A stretch of DNA of 64,000 nt, from assembly GCA_007026445.1 (NCBI GenBank), contig VDMD01000011.1, forward strand, positions 186,001-250,000, given 5' to 3'. Positions within the stretch are counted from its first letter, which is position 1. Each line of letters begins with the position of its first letter. The translations under genes and the position numbers were made by a program. The DNA is from Schizophyllum amplum. Taxonomy: Eukaryota; Basidiomycota; Agaricomycetes; Agaricales; Schizophyllaceae. Shown here in pieces: positions 1 to 11,261 of this stretch. The notes under the pieces were generated by a model. The model saw only the letters and a list, made by a program, of their open reading frames with translations. It made no database searches and was not told the DNA's origin.

Positions 1-1715
1 AGCCTCTGTTGCAGATCTACAGGGGGACCCTATCAACGTCGGACCGCCGCATCCTCGCCATCTTTCAGCTGTTCGAGGAGGAACGTAATGCACCTATTAC
101 CTCGCTCCTCAGCCGGTGGTCCTCCTCAAGCGACCTTCCCTCGCAGACCGCGCTCGAAGCCGTGCAGAGTTTGGATCCGATCCTGGTCCTCCGCACCTGT
201 TTGAGCTATCCCAAATGGCGGGAACTCAGCAATCCTGTCGACGAGCGCGTCGCGACATGGGAGGAGCCGCTCTATGACCCGGTTTTTTTGATGCTTCTGT
301 TTGCACAGATGATTCTTGAATGCCCGCCGTCGAGTGCACTCGCATGGGTCGACATGTTCCGCACAAATATCGTCTCGCTCTTGATACGCATGATGTCGGC
401 CAGAGATGACGAGTTGCGTGAGCTGGCGGCGAATCAGCTGTCGTCCCTTTGGCTATGCCTCGAAGTGAGTTGCATGTTGCGAGTATGTGCGAGACTATGG
501 ACTAAAGCTGCATATACAGGGCACGGATATGCAAGAGAAGGATCACGTCGTCTACGTCCTGTCCCTACTCAAGGACACCCTTCCCCGGCCCGAAGTGGAC
601 GGCGTGCCCAAGCGATTACCGACCTACACCACGCTCATCTTTGCGCATGCATTGCGAGCCATCTTCTACCCCACGAACTTCATTTACCCGTTAACGGCGC
701 GCTTCCTGCTCCAGCGCCCGTTGCTAGATGTGGACGACGTGCCGATGCTGTATGGGATGCTCTACAGCAGCAACGACGATTGGAAAAAGGAGCGCGGATG
801 GATCCTCAAGTTCCTCGCGGACGGCATGTGCGGCACCGATGACTGGCGGGTGTTCAGGCGGCGGCATACGTGGGATCTGTTGGCAAGCATGTTCCAGAGC
901 TCTCCGAAGGACAGAGCGTTGCGTTCAGGTGTCCTCGAGGTTTGCCCATCCGATTTACATGTATACCTGCCGCTTTGCTGACGACCACTAGGTTCTCGCC
1001 AACTTGACCTCCTTACCGCAAGCCGTGACGTCCTTGGTCCTCAAGTCCGGTCTGCTTCCGTGGATCGAAATGCAGACGCGCGACGCCCGGGAAGAGGAAG
1101 CGGTTGCTTGGGTGTGCATACTCGAGAACTGCTTGACGCTTGCGGACGCTGGTCGCGCGGAGGCGGCAACACACGGCGAGTGGAGGGGCTCCATCTGTCG
1201 CTGCCTTACGTCCATCGTCAAGGACGCGCCGTCGGCTCGTACGTATTTATCATCTACGCACGTACCCTACGCTGACAAGCTTTACAGGCAAATCATTCCC
1301 CATGATCTGCAGAGCGACTTTGCACCTGTCGCTCTTGCCAGGCTCCCCCGTGAATGGATTGCAGCATCTGATCTCCGCTGCTATATATGAACTCGGACGA
1401 CTGGAGGAGCGCTTGGAGATTTCTTCAGGGCGCTTGGAGATATCTTCCGGCTCCGAACCACCCGCGTCTCAACTGCTCTCGCCACCGCACCGTGCCGCAA
1501 GCCTGCACGAAGAGCCCGCGGTGGAGAGCATATATATGTGGGCACGCTGCGTCAAGGACTTGTGGATGGCGTCCATGCAGGTCTCAAACGAGCTGGACTG
1601 GAGTGCTCTTACCAGTCGATTAGTGTTATGTAGAGTCTTAGCACCAGGCGCAGCCGGCGTTGAGGCTGAATGGGCGCGGAAGGAGACGGTGGCGCTCATG
1701 CTCTTGATTCGTTGA
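1..1715 (+). CDS. URB1: URB1/NPA1-like ribosome biogenesis protein, C-terminal part (cut by window start)
   Basis: The 5' end lies outside the window. Four exons join in frame: up to 464, 520-939, 992-1238 and 1288-1715 (TGA), giving about 518 visible residues. The introns are 55, 52 and 49 nt with GT-AG ends. The protein is helical and repeat-like. It carries segments I recognise from the C-terminal NopRA1-type region of URB1/Npa1: YDPVFLMLLFAQ, DDVPMLYGMLYSS and KKERGWILKFLADGM, followed by RRHTWDLLASMFQSS. URB1 is a nucleolar scaffold for early 60S pre-ribosome assembly. The assignment rests on recalled family motifs. The splice sites are read directly and keep the frame across all joins. 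The last exon is less conserved, so a further small intron cannot be excluded. Confidence 0.8.
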
Positions 1716-2495
1716 TGTATGCTTCGAGGCTCATGCTGTACGCTGTTTGTATCAATATTCACGTCGTGTATCCATCTGTTTAAGTAGCTATGTATGTTGA
1801 ACACCATCGTACGCATTCTCGATGAAAGGTGGCGCGCACGATACCATGGGATTGAGAGAGGCGGCTTGCGAAACCCGCGACACGCCCAGCATAGAGCGAC
1901 GGTCCAAATCACAAGCTGCAATCCCAGAGCATGATTTCGTCAGCGCGACAGACGCTGAGCAGAACAGCGATATATCGCATCGCAACGATGCCAAGCATGC
2001 CATCGTCAGAGGGACGCCTTGCTGTGCTGCGCGCGATAAACCGCTCGCAGCATTCTGAACATTCCGTCATTCTGCCTGGCCTCGCCTGGGCCTTTACATT
2101 TGTTGCCTCCTGATATGCTTCGAGCGCTGTAGAAGGAATGTTGGGGTTGACCAGTGACTAGTACTAGTGACTCCTCTACATTCCACAACTGCTGTTGGGG
2201 TCGAAGAACGCGGGCCCAGGCAAGCGCCCGAACGGGAATTGCGAGGCACGGCTCAAGGAAGTTCAACTTTCGGCATTCCCCGAACGCCTCCCAACCAATC
2301 AGGCGGCGCCCATTGCGCAAGGCCCAGGCCTCCCTAGGGCCCAGCAGGCCCAAACAAGGTGTATAAGCGTCATCGCCGGCTCAGAGTCAAGCTCTCCACT
2401 TTTACCGTTGTTGCCGTCCTGCGCATCGCTGACCGCGTATCTTTCTTGTCCCCGACCGCCATCCCGCCATTATTTCCTGACCACCCTCGTTCGTG
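1716..2495. other. Intergenic region, no gene seen
   Basis: The 780 bp between the URB1-like stop and the ISA1 start hold only short shadow frames. The last 100 bp are CT-rich, as expected for a fungal promoter and 5' leader of ISA1. I see no RNA gene or repeat. Confidence 0.5.
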
Positions 2496-3359
2496 ATGTC
2501 GCCCTCGCTCGCCCGCCTGTCGCACGCGGCACGCTTCTCGTCGCTGCCTTTCCTCTACCCGTGCTTCACCACCTCGCACGTCCCAGTGCGCCGCGCGATG
2601 ATGAGCGCCCTGCGCGACCTCCCGCAGCACCCCCTACCCTCCACGCAAGAGCAGCGGGCGCCAGACAACGGTGCGTCAATCTCCCTTGCGTCTGCTCGCA
2701 GCCGGGCGGCCCATATCTGACTAACGGCGTACGCACAGGCGCGCGCACGACGGAAATCCGCGACCCCGAGCCCGCCTCGCTGTCGCCCGACGCCGCGTCC
2801 CCGCAGACGGTCGCCCGCCCGCCTCCCGCGCCCAGGGCCGAACGCCCGAGGCCGCAGTTGAGGGCGAAGAAGGCTGCGCTGTCGATCGTGCGTGGTTCTC
2901 CTCTTCCCCGAATGCTTTGTGAGACTGACTGGTGCATGCTAGACGCCCACGGCCGTCGAGCGGTTGCGCACGCTGTCCAAGTCCCCCACGCCGCAGCTTA
3001 TACGCATCGGCGTGCGCAACAAGGGTTGCGCGGGGATGAGCTATCATTTGGAGTATGTGGACAAGCCCGGGCGGTTTGATGAGGTGAGGAGGGGGTCCGG
3101 TTCTCCTTGCTGGATCAGTTGGCTGACTGTAACTGCAGGTCGTAGAGCAGGACGGCGTCAAGGTGTTGATCGACAGCAAGGCGCTGTTCAGCATCATCGG
3201 TAGCGAGATGGACTGGAAGGAGGATGCGCTGAGGTGCGTGTTGCATCGCACGTTGTTGCTTACGCCGCTGACGGTCATTGTAGCTCCAAGTTCGCGTTCA
3301 AGAACCCGAATGTAGTCGATGCCTGCGGATGCGGCGACTCTTTCTCTGTCGGCTCGTAG
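2496..3359 (+). CDS. ISA1: Mitochondrial A-type iron-sulfur assembly protein (ISA1/HesB/IscA family)
   Basis: Five exons: 2496-2670, 2739-2887, 2943-3083, 3139-3233 and 3284-3359, giving 211 aa. All introns are GT-AG and all phases agree. The C-terminal ~110 residues are a complete A-type scaffold domain. It starts at TPTAVERLRTLSKS and carries the three cluster-ligand cysteines: one in NKGCAGMSYHLEYV and two in the terminal DACGCGDSF. The N-terminal ~90 residues are rich in Arg, Ser and Ala, fitting a mitochondrial presequence and linker. A-type proteins act late in mitochondrial Fe-S biogenesis, in [4Fe-4S] insertion. I chose ATG 2496 because it opens the presequence directly; the GTG before it is not a fungal start. 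ISA2 is the alternative, but the short tail after CGCG favours ISA1. Confidence 0.93.
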
Positions 3360-3602
3360 ATGCCGCCATCGCTACCCGCTGGCCTTTACAGTGTTCGGCC
3401 TCTGGCGGCTCCCGCCTATGGAACTGCGTATGCGAAATCCTATGGAAGCAACGGAGTAACGTTGACACACTATCAATGGCACGCTCGGGAGGCATACGTG
3501 CAGTGGCGAATAGATCTGCGCCGGTCGCTGGTGGAAGTGATATCCATACTCGTTTTGTAATCAGCCCCTCACCTCAGTTGTGTTGTATTATACGGTTATA
3601 CT

Positions 3603-3671
3603 ATGCCATTGAACACATCAAGAGAATGCCATTGAACACATCGAGGGAATGTCATTGAATATACCATGAGA
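3603..3671. repeat. 23-bp tandem repeat, 3 copies
   Basis: The unit atgccattgaacacatcaag plus 3 more bases starts at 3603, 3626 and 3649. The third copy is diverged. It lies 3' of ISA1 in non-coding sequence. Confidence 0.85.
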
Positions 3672-4010
3672 GACGCTGTGGCAATTACAAGGCTAACCGA
3701 GCTTGCTGCCTGGTGAGTCATCAGGAGATTCGTGACTTGACGCGTCGCGACCGGAGCCGGCCCGCATGATCAAGACCGCGACGCGCAGTTATACGCGACT
3801 TGTCCTCGACCTCCATTCCGTTTACTACTCCCTGAGGCCTGCGTGCTATTGACGCACACGTATCGCGAAAGCCTGCTCTTCGCCCATTGAAGTCGGGCCT
3901 TCAGTGTGCTCGCCAGTGCCACTCTTCCAGTCCGTCTATGAGGATACTCATAGAGCCTATACGCGTTATGTATCCGTGTGCGAAGAACATCCCATGACGA
4001 AAGACATCCC

Positions 4011-4078
4011 AAGGCGAAGAATATCCCAAGACGAAGAATATCCCAAGACGAAGAATATCCCAAGACGAAGAACAACCA
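4011..4078. repeat. 17-bp tandem repeat, about 4 copies
   Basis: The unit aagacgaagaatatccc starts at 4011, 4028, 4045 and 4062, with the last copy diverged. The 17 bp period shifts the frame in each copy, so it is not selected as coding sequence. Confidence 0.85.
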
Positions 4079-4273
4079 AGACGAAGACAGCCACAAGACT
4101 GCGTGACGAGTCAAATCTACCTCAACAACCCTCGAAACCTCCTCCATCCCACCCTTCTCATCTCGAACGCTTCAATTCGTCCCACCTCCTTCTCCCCAAG
4201 ATGATACAACACAATAGCGCGAGACCATCGATGGGATGAATGTCCGCCATGTTGGAGAAAGCTATGAAGAAGC

Positions 4274-4336
4274 CATCCCGTCTGCTGAAGAAGTCATCCC
4301 GTCTGCTGAAGAAGTCATCCCGTCTACTGGATCTCC
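4274..4336. repeat. 21-bp tandem repeat, 3 copies
   Basis: The unit catcccgtctgctgaagaag plus one base starts at 4274, 4295 and 4316, with the last copy degraded. It is in intergenic DNA. Confidence 0.85.
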
Positions 4337-5025
4337 CATCCCGCCTGACTACTGAATCTGCCACCCCCTCTACTTACTGAATCAAGCATCACAAGAACAA
4401 GCTGACCACAAGGACAAGAACAAGAACAACAAACCTAGTCTTCTCGCCAGCAAGCAGCGGTGCTGCCTTCCTGGCTCCTTATTGTTCTTTCGTGAGAGCA
4501 AGTCGTCGTTGTCAGTATGAGGCTTCCGACCCTCTGTTTGGGGGCTTCCTACGCTTCTGCTACGAGGCTTCCGAGTCCCGACCCTCTGCTCCAGCCCGAC
4601 ATTCAGGCGAGACGCGCGGGAAGCTTCCCAGCCTATTGTCTTCCAGCCAGCTTCTAACAAACCCTCTACATTCGACAAGTATAGGCAGGTGTAACGACTT
4701 GTACACGAGCCTCGTCCAGCCCTTGCGCCTCAACGAGATGTGGGTCCAGCTCCATGCCAGGCCGGATTTACATCCCAGTGCCGGATATACGTCCCAAAGC
4801 GTGCAGTATTTCCCGATTGGGAGGGTTGTTTGAAGACGCACAGACCTGTGACACACGCGGCATCAATTGGAGACTACGGCATCAACCGTCCGGGATCCCC
4901 AGTCCGCCTGGCGACCGCCTTCTTAAAGTCGACCCGCCTTCTTACACGCGACCCGCCTTCTTAAACGCGACTCCCTCGGGCATCAGCGTCTCGTTTCCCG
5001 TCCCTTGTCCCGAACCCCCATCATC

Positions 5026-7560
5026 ATGGTCTCCCCATCGCCTCCTGCGCTGTCCACGAGCCCGATGCTGTCCGCGAGCCCGATGCTGTCCGCGAGCCCG
5101 ATGCTGTCCGCGAGTCCGATGCTGTCCGCCGCGCTCGACGCCCCGTGGGCAGCGCTCGACATTTCGTGGGCGGCGCTCGCCGTCGTCGCGCTAAAGGGCG
5201 CGGCGGTCGTGGCCGCGCTGCTGCTGCTCCGCGGCATCGCCTGGCTCTTCCACATGATGGTCCTCGCCCCGCCATTCGACCCGCTGCGCAAGCTGCCGGG
5301 CCCCAAGGGCACCGCGCTCCAGAACCACTTCCGGCAGGTGTTGGAGTGCGTGACAATGTTTCGTGTTTGGCGCGCTGCTTGTTTGCTGACTGTCGCTTCC
5401 CTCCCTCCCATCTCCTTTCCTTCATTTAGCCCCCAGATTTCCGTGTTGACGCACAAGCAATGGACGGCGAAGTATGGGAAGACGTTTAGGTTCCATGGGT
5501 TTGGGAAGGTATGTCGGAGGCAAAATTTCCGTTCCGGCTCGAGGGCGTTGTTGACTGCGTCGTCCAGCACGACTATCGCCTCATGACGTTCGATCTCCGC
5601 GCCATCTCGCACATCCTCAACGACCCGCTTTACGAGAAGCCATGGCAGACGCGCGCCATCTTCACCAAATTCATGGCCCGAGGTGCGTGCATGCGCCACA
5701 CTCCAAACTTCCTGCTCCAACTAAACACGTGCTGCAGGTGTGACATCCCTGGAGGGTGCCGAGCACAAATTCCAGCGGAGGATCATGAGCCCGGCGTTCT
5801 CGCTCGCGACGACGCGCGCCATGCGCCATATCTCGCTCTTCAAGGCCGCAGAGTTGCGTGACCGCCTCCTCGGGGAGGTGCACCCCGCCTCTGCAACGAA
5901 GGCCGCTGAGCCGATTGATATTGCCCACTGGCTGTCGCGCGCGGCGTTCGATGTGCTCGGCCTGGCGGCGTTCGACTACTCGTTCGATGCGCTGAAGGAC
6001 GAGACCGAGCCCGTTTACCGCGCATATAGGCGCATGTTTGGGCTGATGGACAACGGGACGCAGATGGGGATGTTGAAGGAGCTGTACTTCCCGTGGATTG
6101 GGGACATGTTTGTGAGTGTTCTTTGTCCTACGCATGAGACGTGCCCTCTGACGGCGCCCCTAGCCCGACAAGCGCCGGCGGACGCTGGAAGAGTGCCAGC
6201 ATATCGTGCGGACAGCGGGTCAGAAGGTCATCGATGCGAAGAAGATCTCCATCCTTGACGACAACATGGGCGACGACGAGAACAAGGATCTCCTCAGCCT
6301 CCTCAGTACGTCCCCAATCTTTCGACCCCGCATATATGCGCTGCTAACACATCCTATACTCAACCACCCACAGTCAAATCCAACCTCTCCACCGACCCCT
6401 CAAAACGCATGTCGGACGCGGACCTGCTGGACCAGATCACCGCGTTCATCTTCGGCGGCTCCGACCCGACGTTCCTCGCCATCGCCTGGTGCCTGCACCT
6501 CCTGTCGCACCACCAGGACGTGCAGGCGCGCCTGCGCGCCGAGCTCGAGGACGTCGTCCCGGCCTCGCCTGTGTGGACGGAGAAGAGCATGCGCGGGGAC
6601 GACAACATGATACCGGACTCGGGCTTCGAGGAGGTCTTCCCGCCGGGCGTGGCGCAGCCGTCGCCGGCGGCGATCCGCGCGCGGTGCGATGCGATTGAGA
6701 GGCTGCCGTTTTTGGATGGGGTGGTGCAGGAGAGTTTGAGGTTGTGTCCGCCGTTTCATGGGACGATTAGGGTGGCGACGAGGGATGATGTGATTCCGGT
6801 TTCGACGCCGGTGGAGTTGAGGGATGGGACGGTTGTGGGGGAGGGGGAGGGTATAAGGATTAAGTGCGTTGTTTTCTTGTGCTCGTCGTTGTTGTTTGGC
6901 TGGTGCTGATGATCGTTGCAGGAAGGGCAGCTACATTCACATCCCGATTGAGGGATTGAATCAACATGAAGATATCTGGGGGCCCGATGCGAGGGATTTC
7001 AAGTTCGTCGAATCTTCTCTCATGGTGATCGTCACGCTAACCGAGACGCCTCTACAGCCCCGACCGCTGGTCAAAGCTGCCCGACGCCGCACGCCGTCAT
7101 CCTGGTCTCCAGAACCTGATGACATTCTCCTTCGGCCCCCACTCATGTCCCGGCTTCCGCTTCGCCATATCACAAGTCAGTCTTCCAGCCTTTTCAACCT
7201 TCACCCTTGTCTCCTCCCCTCGTCGTCCGTCCCTCCTTTCGTCGTCCATTCCTCCTTCCGTTCGCCGTCCGATGCCTCCTTCCCTTCACCTCCTTCCCCT
7301 CGCCTCCTTCCCTTCACCTCCTTCCCTTCACCTCCTTCCTTTCGCCTCCTTTCCCTTGCCGTCCAAGCCTGACTAACCCTTCCACTTCACAGATGAAAGT
7401 CATGCTCGCGACGCTCCTCCCCCACTTCACCTTCAAGCCCGCCGACGACGTGAAGATCGTGAAATACAACTCGATCGTCACCAAGCCGTACGTGTCGGGC
7501 AAGTGGGAGCTCGGGATGAAGATGCCTATGGTCCTGGAGCCAAGGGAGACGTGCGAGTGA
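5026..7560 (+). CDS. Cytochrome P450 monooxygenase, membrane-anchored
   Basis: Nine exons: 5026-5345, 5430-5508, 5568-5682, 5738-6111, 6164-6305, 6374-6863, 6922-7002, 7058-7175 and 7393-7560, giving 628 aa with consistent phases. After a low-complexity head there is a hydrophobic anchor (AAVVAALLLLRGIAWLF) and the proline hinge LRKLPGPKG. The I-helix reads FIFGGSDPTFLAIAW, so the usual acid-Thr pair is D-P-T. The K-helix ExxR is ESLR in VVQESLRLCPP. The PERF-like motif is PDRW, and the haem loop FSFGPHSCPGFRFA carries the Cys ligand. It would be an ER-bound oxygenase needing P450 reductase. The substrate cannot be read from sequence, and I do not assign a CYP family. The 217 nt last intron is a pyrimidine-rich simple repeat. 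Confidence 0.96.
5056..5127 (+). repeat. In-frame 18-bp coding minisatellite, 4 copies, at the P450 N-terminus
   Basis: The unit gcgagcccgatgctgtcc is repeated four times (starts 5056, 5074, 5092, 5110) with one or two substitutions. It encodes tandem SPMLSA hexapeptides just before the membrane anchor. Each unit is a multiple of three, so copy number can change without a frameshift. Confidence 0.92.
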
Positions 7561-8283
7561 GCGGGGGGAAACCTGCGGGTGAGCGGGCTACCACCACCAA
7601 CCACTCTGGCGTCCGCTCTCCGCTCGCACCACATACTTAACTTATGAGAGGACCCCGGCGGGGCGGGGCTCCTGGATGCTCTGCGCGCCGCTGCCGATAG
7701 GGCGGCGGGGACGCGCGCGGGCGGTGTGTTGTATTCTTGTTAAACGATCCCGTTGATGATTGACGCTGTAACGACTAACTGTATCTGTACCATACCCTCT
7801 TCCTACTCATACACTTCCTCTCCTACTCATATACTTCTTCTCCTACTCATGTGTTTCCTCTCTGTATCCGTGCTGTCGTTTTGTTTTCGCAACTTATCTT
7901 ATCACGCCCCATGTAACGCCACCCTCTCTAGCACTAGGATAGATTGATATGCCCTATGCCACACATTTTGCATTTCGGGGCCTGCGAGATGGCGTGGGGA
8001 ATTGTGCGATGTATTGACCGTGGTCGGTGACACTGACAGAGGCAGGCGCTCGGGTGTTTGCATATTGAGGTTCGTGCTATCTTTACAGCTCTGTCGAGCC
8101 TCGTTACAGCTAACACCACATTGACATTCACAGACTGTATCCTATTCACTACGCATGATAGCGGCGTTGGTAAGCCCGGACAGTGCGGCCTCTGACTACA
8201 GGTCGAGCGCTCATGGTACCTGTGAATGCTATAAAGCAGCATATCACTTCAAAAAGCTCGAGATCTCATCTTCGTCCCCCTCG
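7561..8283. other. Intergenic region with a short CT-rich repeat
   Basis: No gene is seen between the P450 stop and the esterase start. A ~21 bp repeat based on tcctactcatacacttcctc runs from about 7800 to 7862 in three or four copies. The rest is unremarkable. Confidence 0.5.
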
Positions 8284-9300
8284 ATGTCTGCAACGGCCTC
8301 GCAGGACGCTGCTTCGCCTATGATCTCCACGCAAGAAGCGGGACAGACTTTGGATCCTGGACCTCTGCGTTCGGGCACATTGAAGACGCTTGTCGTTTTG
8401 TGAGTTCCGAATCACCTTATGCGCACAAGCAATGAGGATACTGAGTAATGCACAGCGGAGACTCCTTCAGCGCTACCGCCAGGCGCGACCTGGATGCTGT
8501 GTACTCTGCCGAAGAGATGACCTGGGCAAGTGATATATGGAGAGGCGCCAGGAAGGAGAAACGCTCATCCGAGCCTCGCCAGGTTGACTTCCTGAAGTCA
8601 CATCCTGATCTGCGGACCCCGGTCATCCGCAACTTCGCCTACCCGTACGCGACCGCGAAGGTCGATCTGGGCGAACAGATGGCCAAGTTCTTCACTGTGT
8701 ATCCGCCGGGTTCACGCGAGAAGATCCTTGAACCGACGACGACGACTTATGGTGCATTACGTTACCGAGGCAGCGTGTGGGACGAACGACTGACCGCTAC
8801 TCGCGCAGTTTTCTACTTCGGCATCAACGATTGCGATGTGACGCTGGCGGAGGATGTCGCACCTCTCGTGGACAAGGTGCTAGACGCTGCACGAACGCTT
8901 CGTAGAGAAGTAGGGGCCACAGACTTTGTCATAATGGACATCCCCCCTCTCGAGCGCTCGCCCGAAGGTTCGTCTGTCGTCCCTGCTCGCTGGCCAAAAT
9001 GGCATTAAATCCTTTCTAGCGACCGGGCGCACTCCCGAGAACGCTACCCAGGTGATCGCGGCGATGGATGCGTGGAACAAGGTCTTACGCGTAAAGGTGG
9101 CGAACTTCGCACAGGAGGCGGCTGGGAGGACCATCCGCGTCTTCTCTCCGCATGCCGTTTTTACGGCCATACTGGATCATCCAGAGGAGTACGGATTTAC
9201 CATGGAGGATACGACGAAGATCGGGGGAGCAATTTGGGCGGATGAGGTGCATGCTACTCCGGCAGTGCATAAAATTGTAGCAGCGAGATTGGTAGCGTAA
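8284..9300 (+). CDS. SGNH/GDSL-type esterase, carbohydrate esterase family 16-like
   Basis: Three exons: 8284-8399, 8456-8967 and 9020-9300 (302 aa). The join of exons 1 and 2 rebuilds LVVFGDSFS, block I of SGNH hydrolases with the nucleophile Ser near residue 42. Block III is FGINDC (the G-x-N-D oxyanion motif). Block V near the C-terminus is DEVH, giving the Asp and His of the triad around residues 284 and 287. Fungal CE16 enzymes are acetyl esterases acting on substituted sugars, which would suit a plant-cell-wall degrader. There is no clear signal peptide from this start. ATG 8284 was chosen as the first ATG after a stretch that looks like leader sequence. The gene converges on the first F-box gene with 46 bp between stops. 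Confidence 0.85.
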
Positions 9301-9346
9301 GTGGTACATATTGCTAATCGAGTTGGAGGCCGCCTGCTGTTTGCAC

Positions 9347-10987
9347 TCATACATTATTTCGCGCTGTATGGTACTCCTCCCACGTCTGCATGCCAGTGCA
9401 CGAAGGCTGTTCGACAAGAATACCATGCGCCTGCAGGTCACTTTGCCAAGTACCGGCGCGTGTGGCGCAATGACAAGCTTTCACAAAGTAATTCACAGCG
9501 TTAGCCCTGCAGCGTGCTCGAAGCGTCAGATGTCCCCTTCGCCTTCCTTCTCCATCCCCCCATCGCGACAGTGCCAGCTTTCTGACAATATCCGCGTCGC
9601 TGGTTCCGTACGTGCCGATGTCGATTGTAAGATGCTCCAACAACGGTACGACGTCCGGATCCTGTACGAGAGTCCGTAAAAGGCTGCCATCGTCGGAATC
9701 CAACTTGTCATAGAGACGCGCATATATGAGCGCGAGGTGCTTAATTGTGGGCGCACAACGCAGAACAGCCAGCGTGTCGCGTAGAACGTCCACACTGTTT
9801 GCGACTCGCATGGTCAAGAACTGAAGCGAATGCCCGTCCTGAAGCGGATGCCGCTGCAGCATCTTTTCGACGCAGATTGAGTACCATTCAGGGTCTGAAT
9901 CTTCATAATTGCCGTGGTCCGTGGATAGAACCGTGAGATGGGGGGCGAGGATGTAGGGACATACTATGTGTCCCCACTCGTTGAGTGCCAGCTCGCGCAG
10001 AGAGCCGAGGTGGACCGCCGGACTGTCCCGATTGATAGCGGGATATCGACGGATGTTGAGATGCAGAGACCTGAGTGCTGTGCAGAGTCGCACGGCACGT
10101 AAATCATCATCGCCCATGGTGTCAGTCGCCAGCGTCAAACTTATCAGCTGGGACCAAGGAGCGACGACGCAGGATGGCGCTAGCCATCTCGTCAGCATGA
10201 GGGACCGAAGCTCGGGGGCATTGAATGTGAAGAACGACCTAGACAACGTCTTCGGGGCATACGTGCCTCGCGGTATGACTAGTCTGGCACGTTCAAGGAG
10301 CGGCGCCGATATTGATGACTCCTTGAGGGCTGTGGCAGGAAGATACCAGTCGATACTCCTGAGCAGTTGCATATTCGTCAACCGCTCCATCTGTGCGTTG
10401 AGCCAACTGTCATCATCGTCCCATCTCCGATAATTAGAGTCGAAGTTTGACTGTAGGAGCTCCAACGGCATGCCATTGGCGCGTTCCACGTATCGCTCTG
10501 AAGCTTCCACGAAGTACGTTCGGGCTCGATGTTTGTAAATGTCGGGGAGAACCAGCGTACTCCACAATTCGGGTGTGGCGTGCGCGATAGTGCGAAGACG
10601 AAGGCAGGTCTCTGCAAGTGGAAGGCGCACACTTCCGCAGGGCGCAATGTACCATTTAGGCGGCAACGCTTCGCGAATGATAGGCCGTAGCAGCTCTACC
10701 GGGAGGCGTCGAATAGGAGCTCTAAGACATTGCATGGCTTGTTTGTCCCCCATGAGCCGCGTGCGATCGCGACGGAGAGCCTCGAGGCGTTCTTCGAGCG
10801 TACCGAGCTCGGTGTCAATGGTTGCTAGAAGTATGTCGATGGTGGCAATATTCGAGGCGAGGGCAGCATCTTCAGACACAGAAGGAAGGTATCCCGAGCG
10901 AAGGACATCGAGGTCTGGTGCATCCGGGTAGGTGCAGGAGAACACGTGGTCGCAGTGTGAGCAGAGGGCAGTTCTCAGTGAAACCAT
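9347..10987 (-). CDS. F-box protein 1 of the cluster
   Basis: Single-exon frame of 546 aa. Layout: a short Cys/His motif (CSHCDHVFSC, residues ~9-18), a coiled-coil segment rich in Leu/Glu/Arg (~50-80), an F-box around 90-135 (IRRLPVELLRPIIREALP, then LPLAETCLRLRTIAH and LWSTLVL), then LRR-like repeats of alternating 'LxxLxL' strands. F-box proteins of this type are substrate adaptors of SCF ubiquitin ligases. The target is unknown. I start at ATG 10987, aligned with MTVVRTTLCSKC and MPVVETPLCSRC of the neighbours. The frame extends a further 8 codons upstream but only from a TTG. The C-terminal WQSDLQAHGILV motif is shared with F-box protein 4, so 1 and 4 are closer to each other than to 2 and 3. 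Confidence 0.87.
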   Translation of the reverse strand: MVSLRTALCSHCDHVFSCTYPDAPDLDVLRSGYLPSVSEDAALASNIATIDILLATIDTELGTLEERLEALRRDRTRLMGDKQAMQCLRAPIRRLPVELLRPIIREALPPKWYIAPCGSVRLPLAETCLRLRTIAHATPELWSTLVLPDIYKHRARTYFVEASERYVERANGMPLELLQSNFDSNYRRWDDDDSWLNAQMERLTNMQLLRSIDWYLPATALKESSISAPLLERARLVIPRGTYAPKTLSRSFFTFNAPELRSLMLTRWLAPSCVVAPWSQLISLTLATDTMGDDDLRAVRLCTALRSLHLNIRRYPAINRDSPAVHLGSLRELALNEWGHIVCPYILAPHLTVLSTDHGNYEDSDPEWYSICVEKMLQRHPLQDGHSLQFLTMRVANSVDVLRDTLAVLRCAPTIKHLALIYARLYDKLDSDDGSLLRTLVQDPDVVPLLEHLTIDIGTYGTSDADIVRKLALSRWGDGEGRRRGHLTLRARCRANAVNYFVKACHCATRAGTWQSDLQAHGILVEQPSCTGMQTWEEYHTARNNV

Positions 10988-11261
10988 GTCTGCGGGCCAA
11001 TAAGCATCCAATGCAGGTCAAAGGAGCATTGAAATCTGAAAGGCAGGCATACCTCCACGTTGTTTAAGGGACGACTGAAGTACTGAGCGACGACAGTGAG
11101 AGTCAGGAGAAAGAGGCAATCCCTAACGTGCTGGGATAAAAAAACACGAAGGAGACGTCCGACGTCGTGCGCATACCACACGAGCTATTTCTCAGTTCTC
11201 CAGTCTGTCTCAGTTGCGACCACCCCCTCCATTATTTTATAGAGATACCTGAGCTCATTAT

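Larger units (their letters stand above)
3360..5025. other. Gene-free interval with several short tandem repeats
   Basis: This interval lies between ISA1 and the P450 gene. I find no reading frame with conserved features or paired splice sites. Three minisatellites are listed separately. Between 4500 and 4980 there are further imperfect repeats built on gaggcttccgaccctctg and on a cgacccgccttcttaaa motif just upstream of the P450 start. Confidence 0.5.

Noticed and set aside
2195..3079. 294-codon frame across ISA1
   Set aside because: It covers intron sequence and only shares the frame of one ISA1 exon. The spliced model explains the conserved domain.
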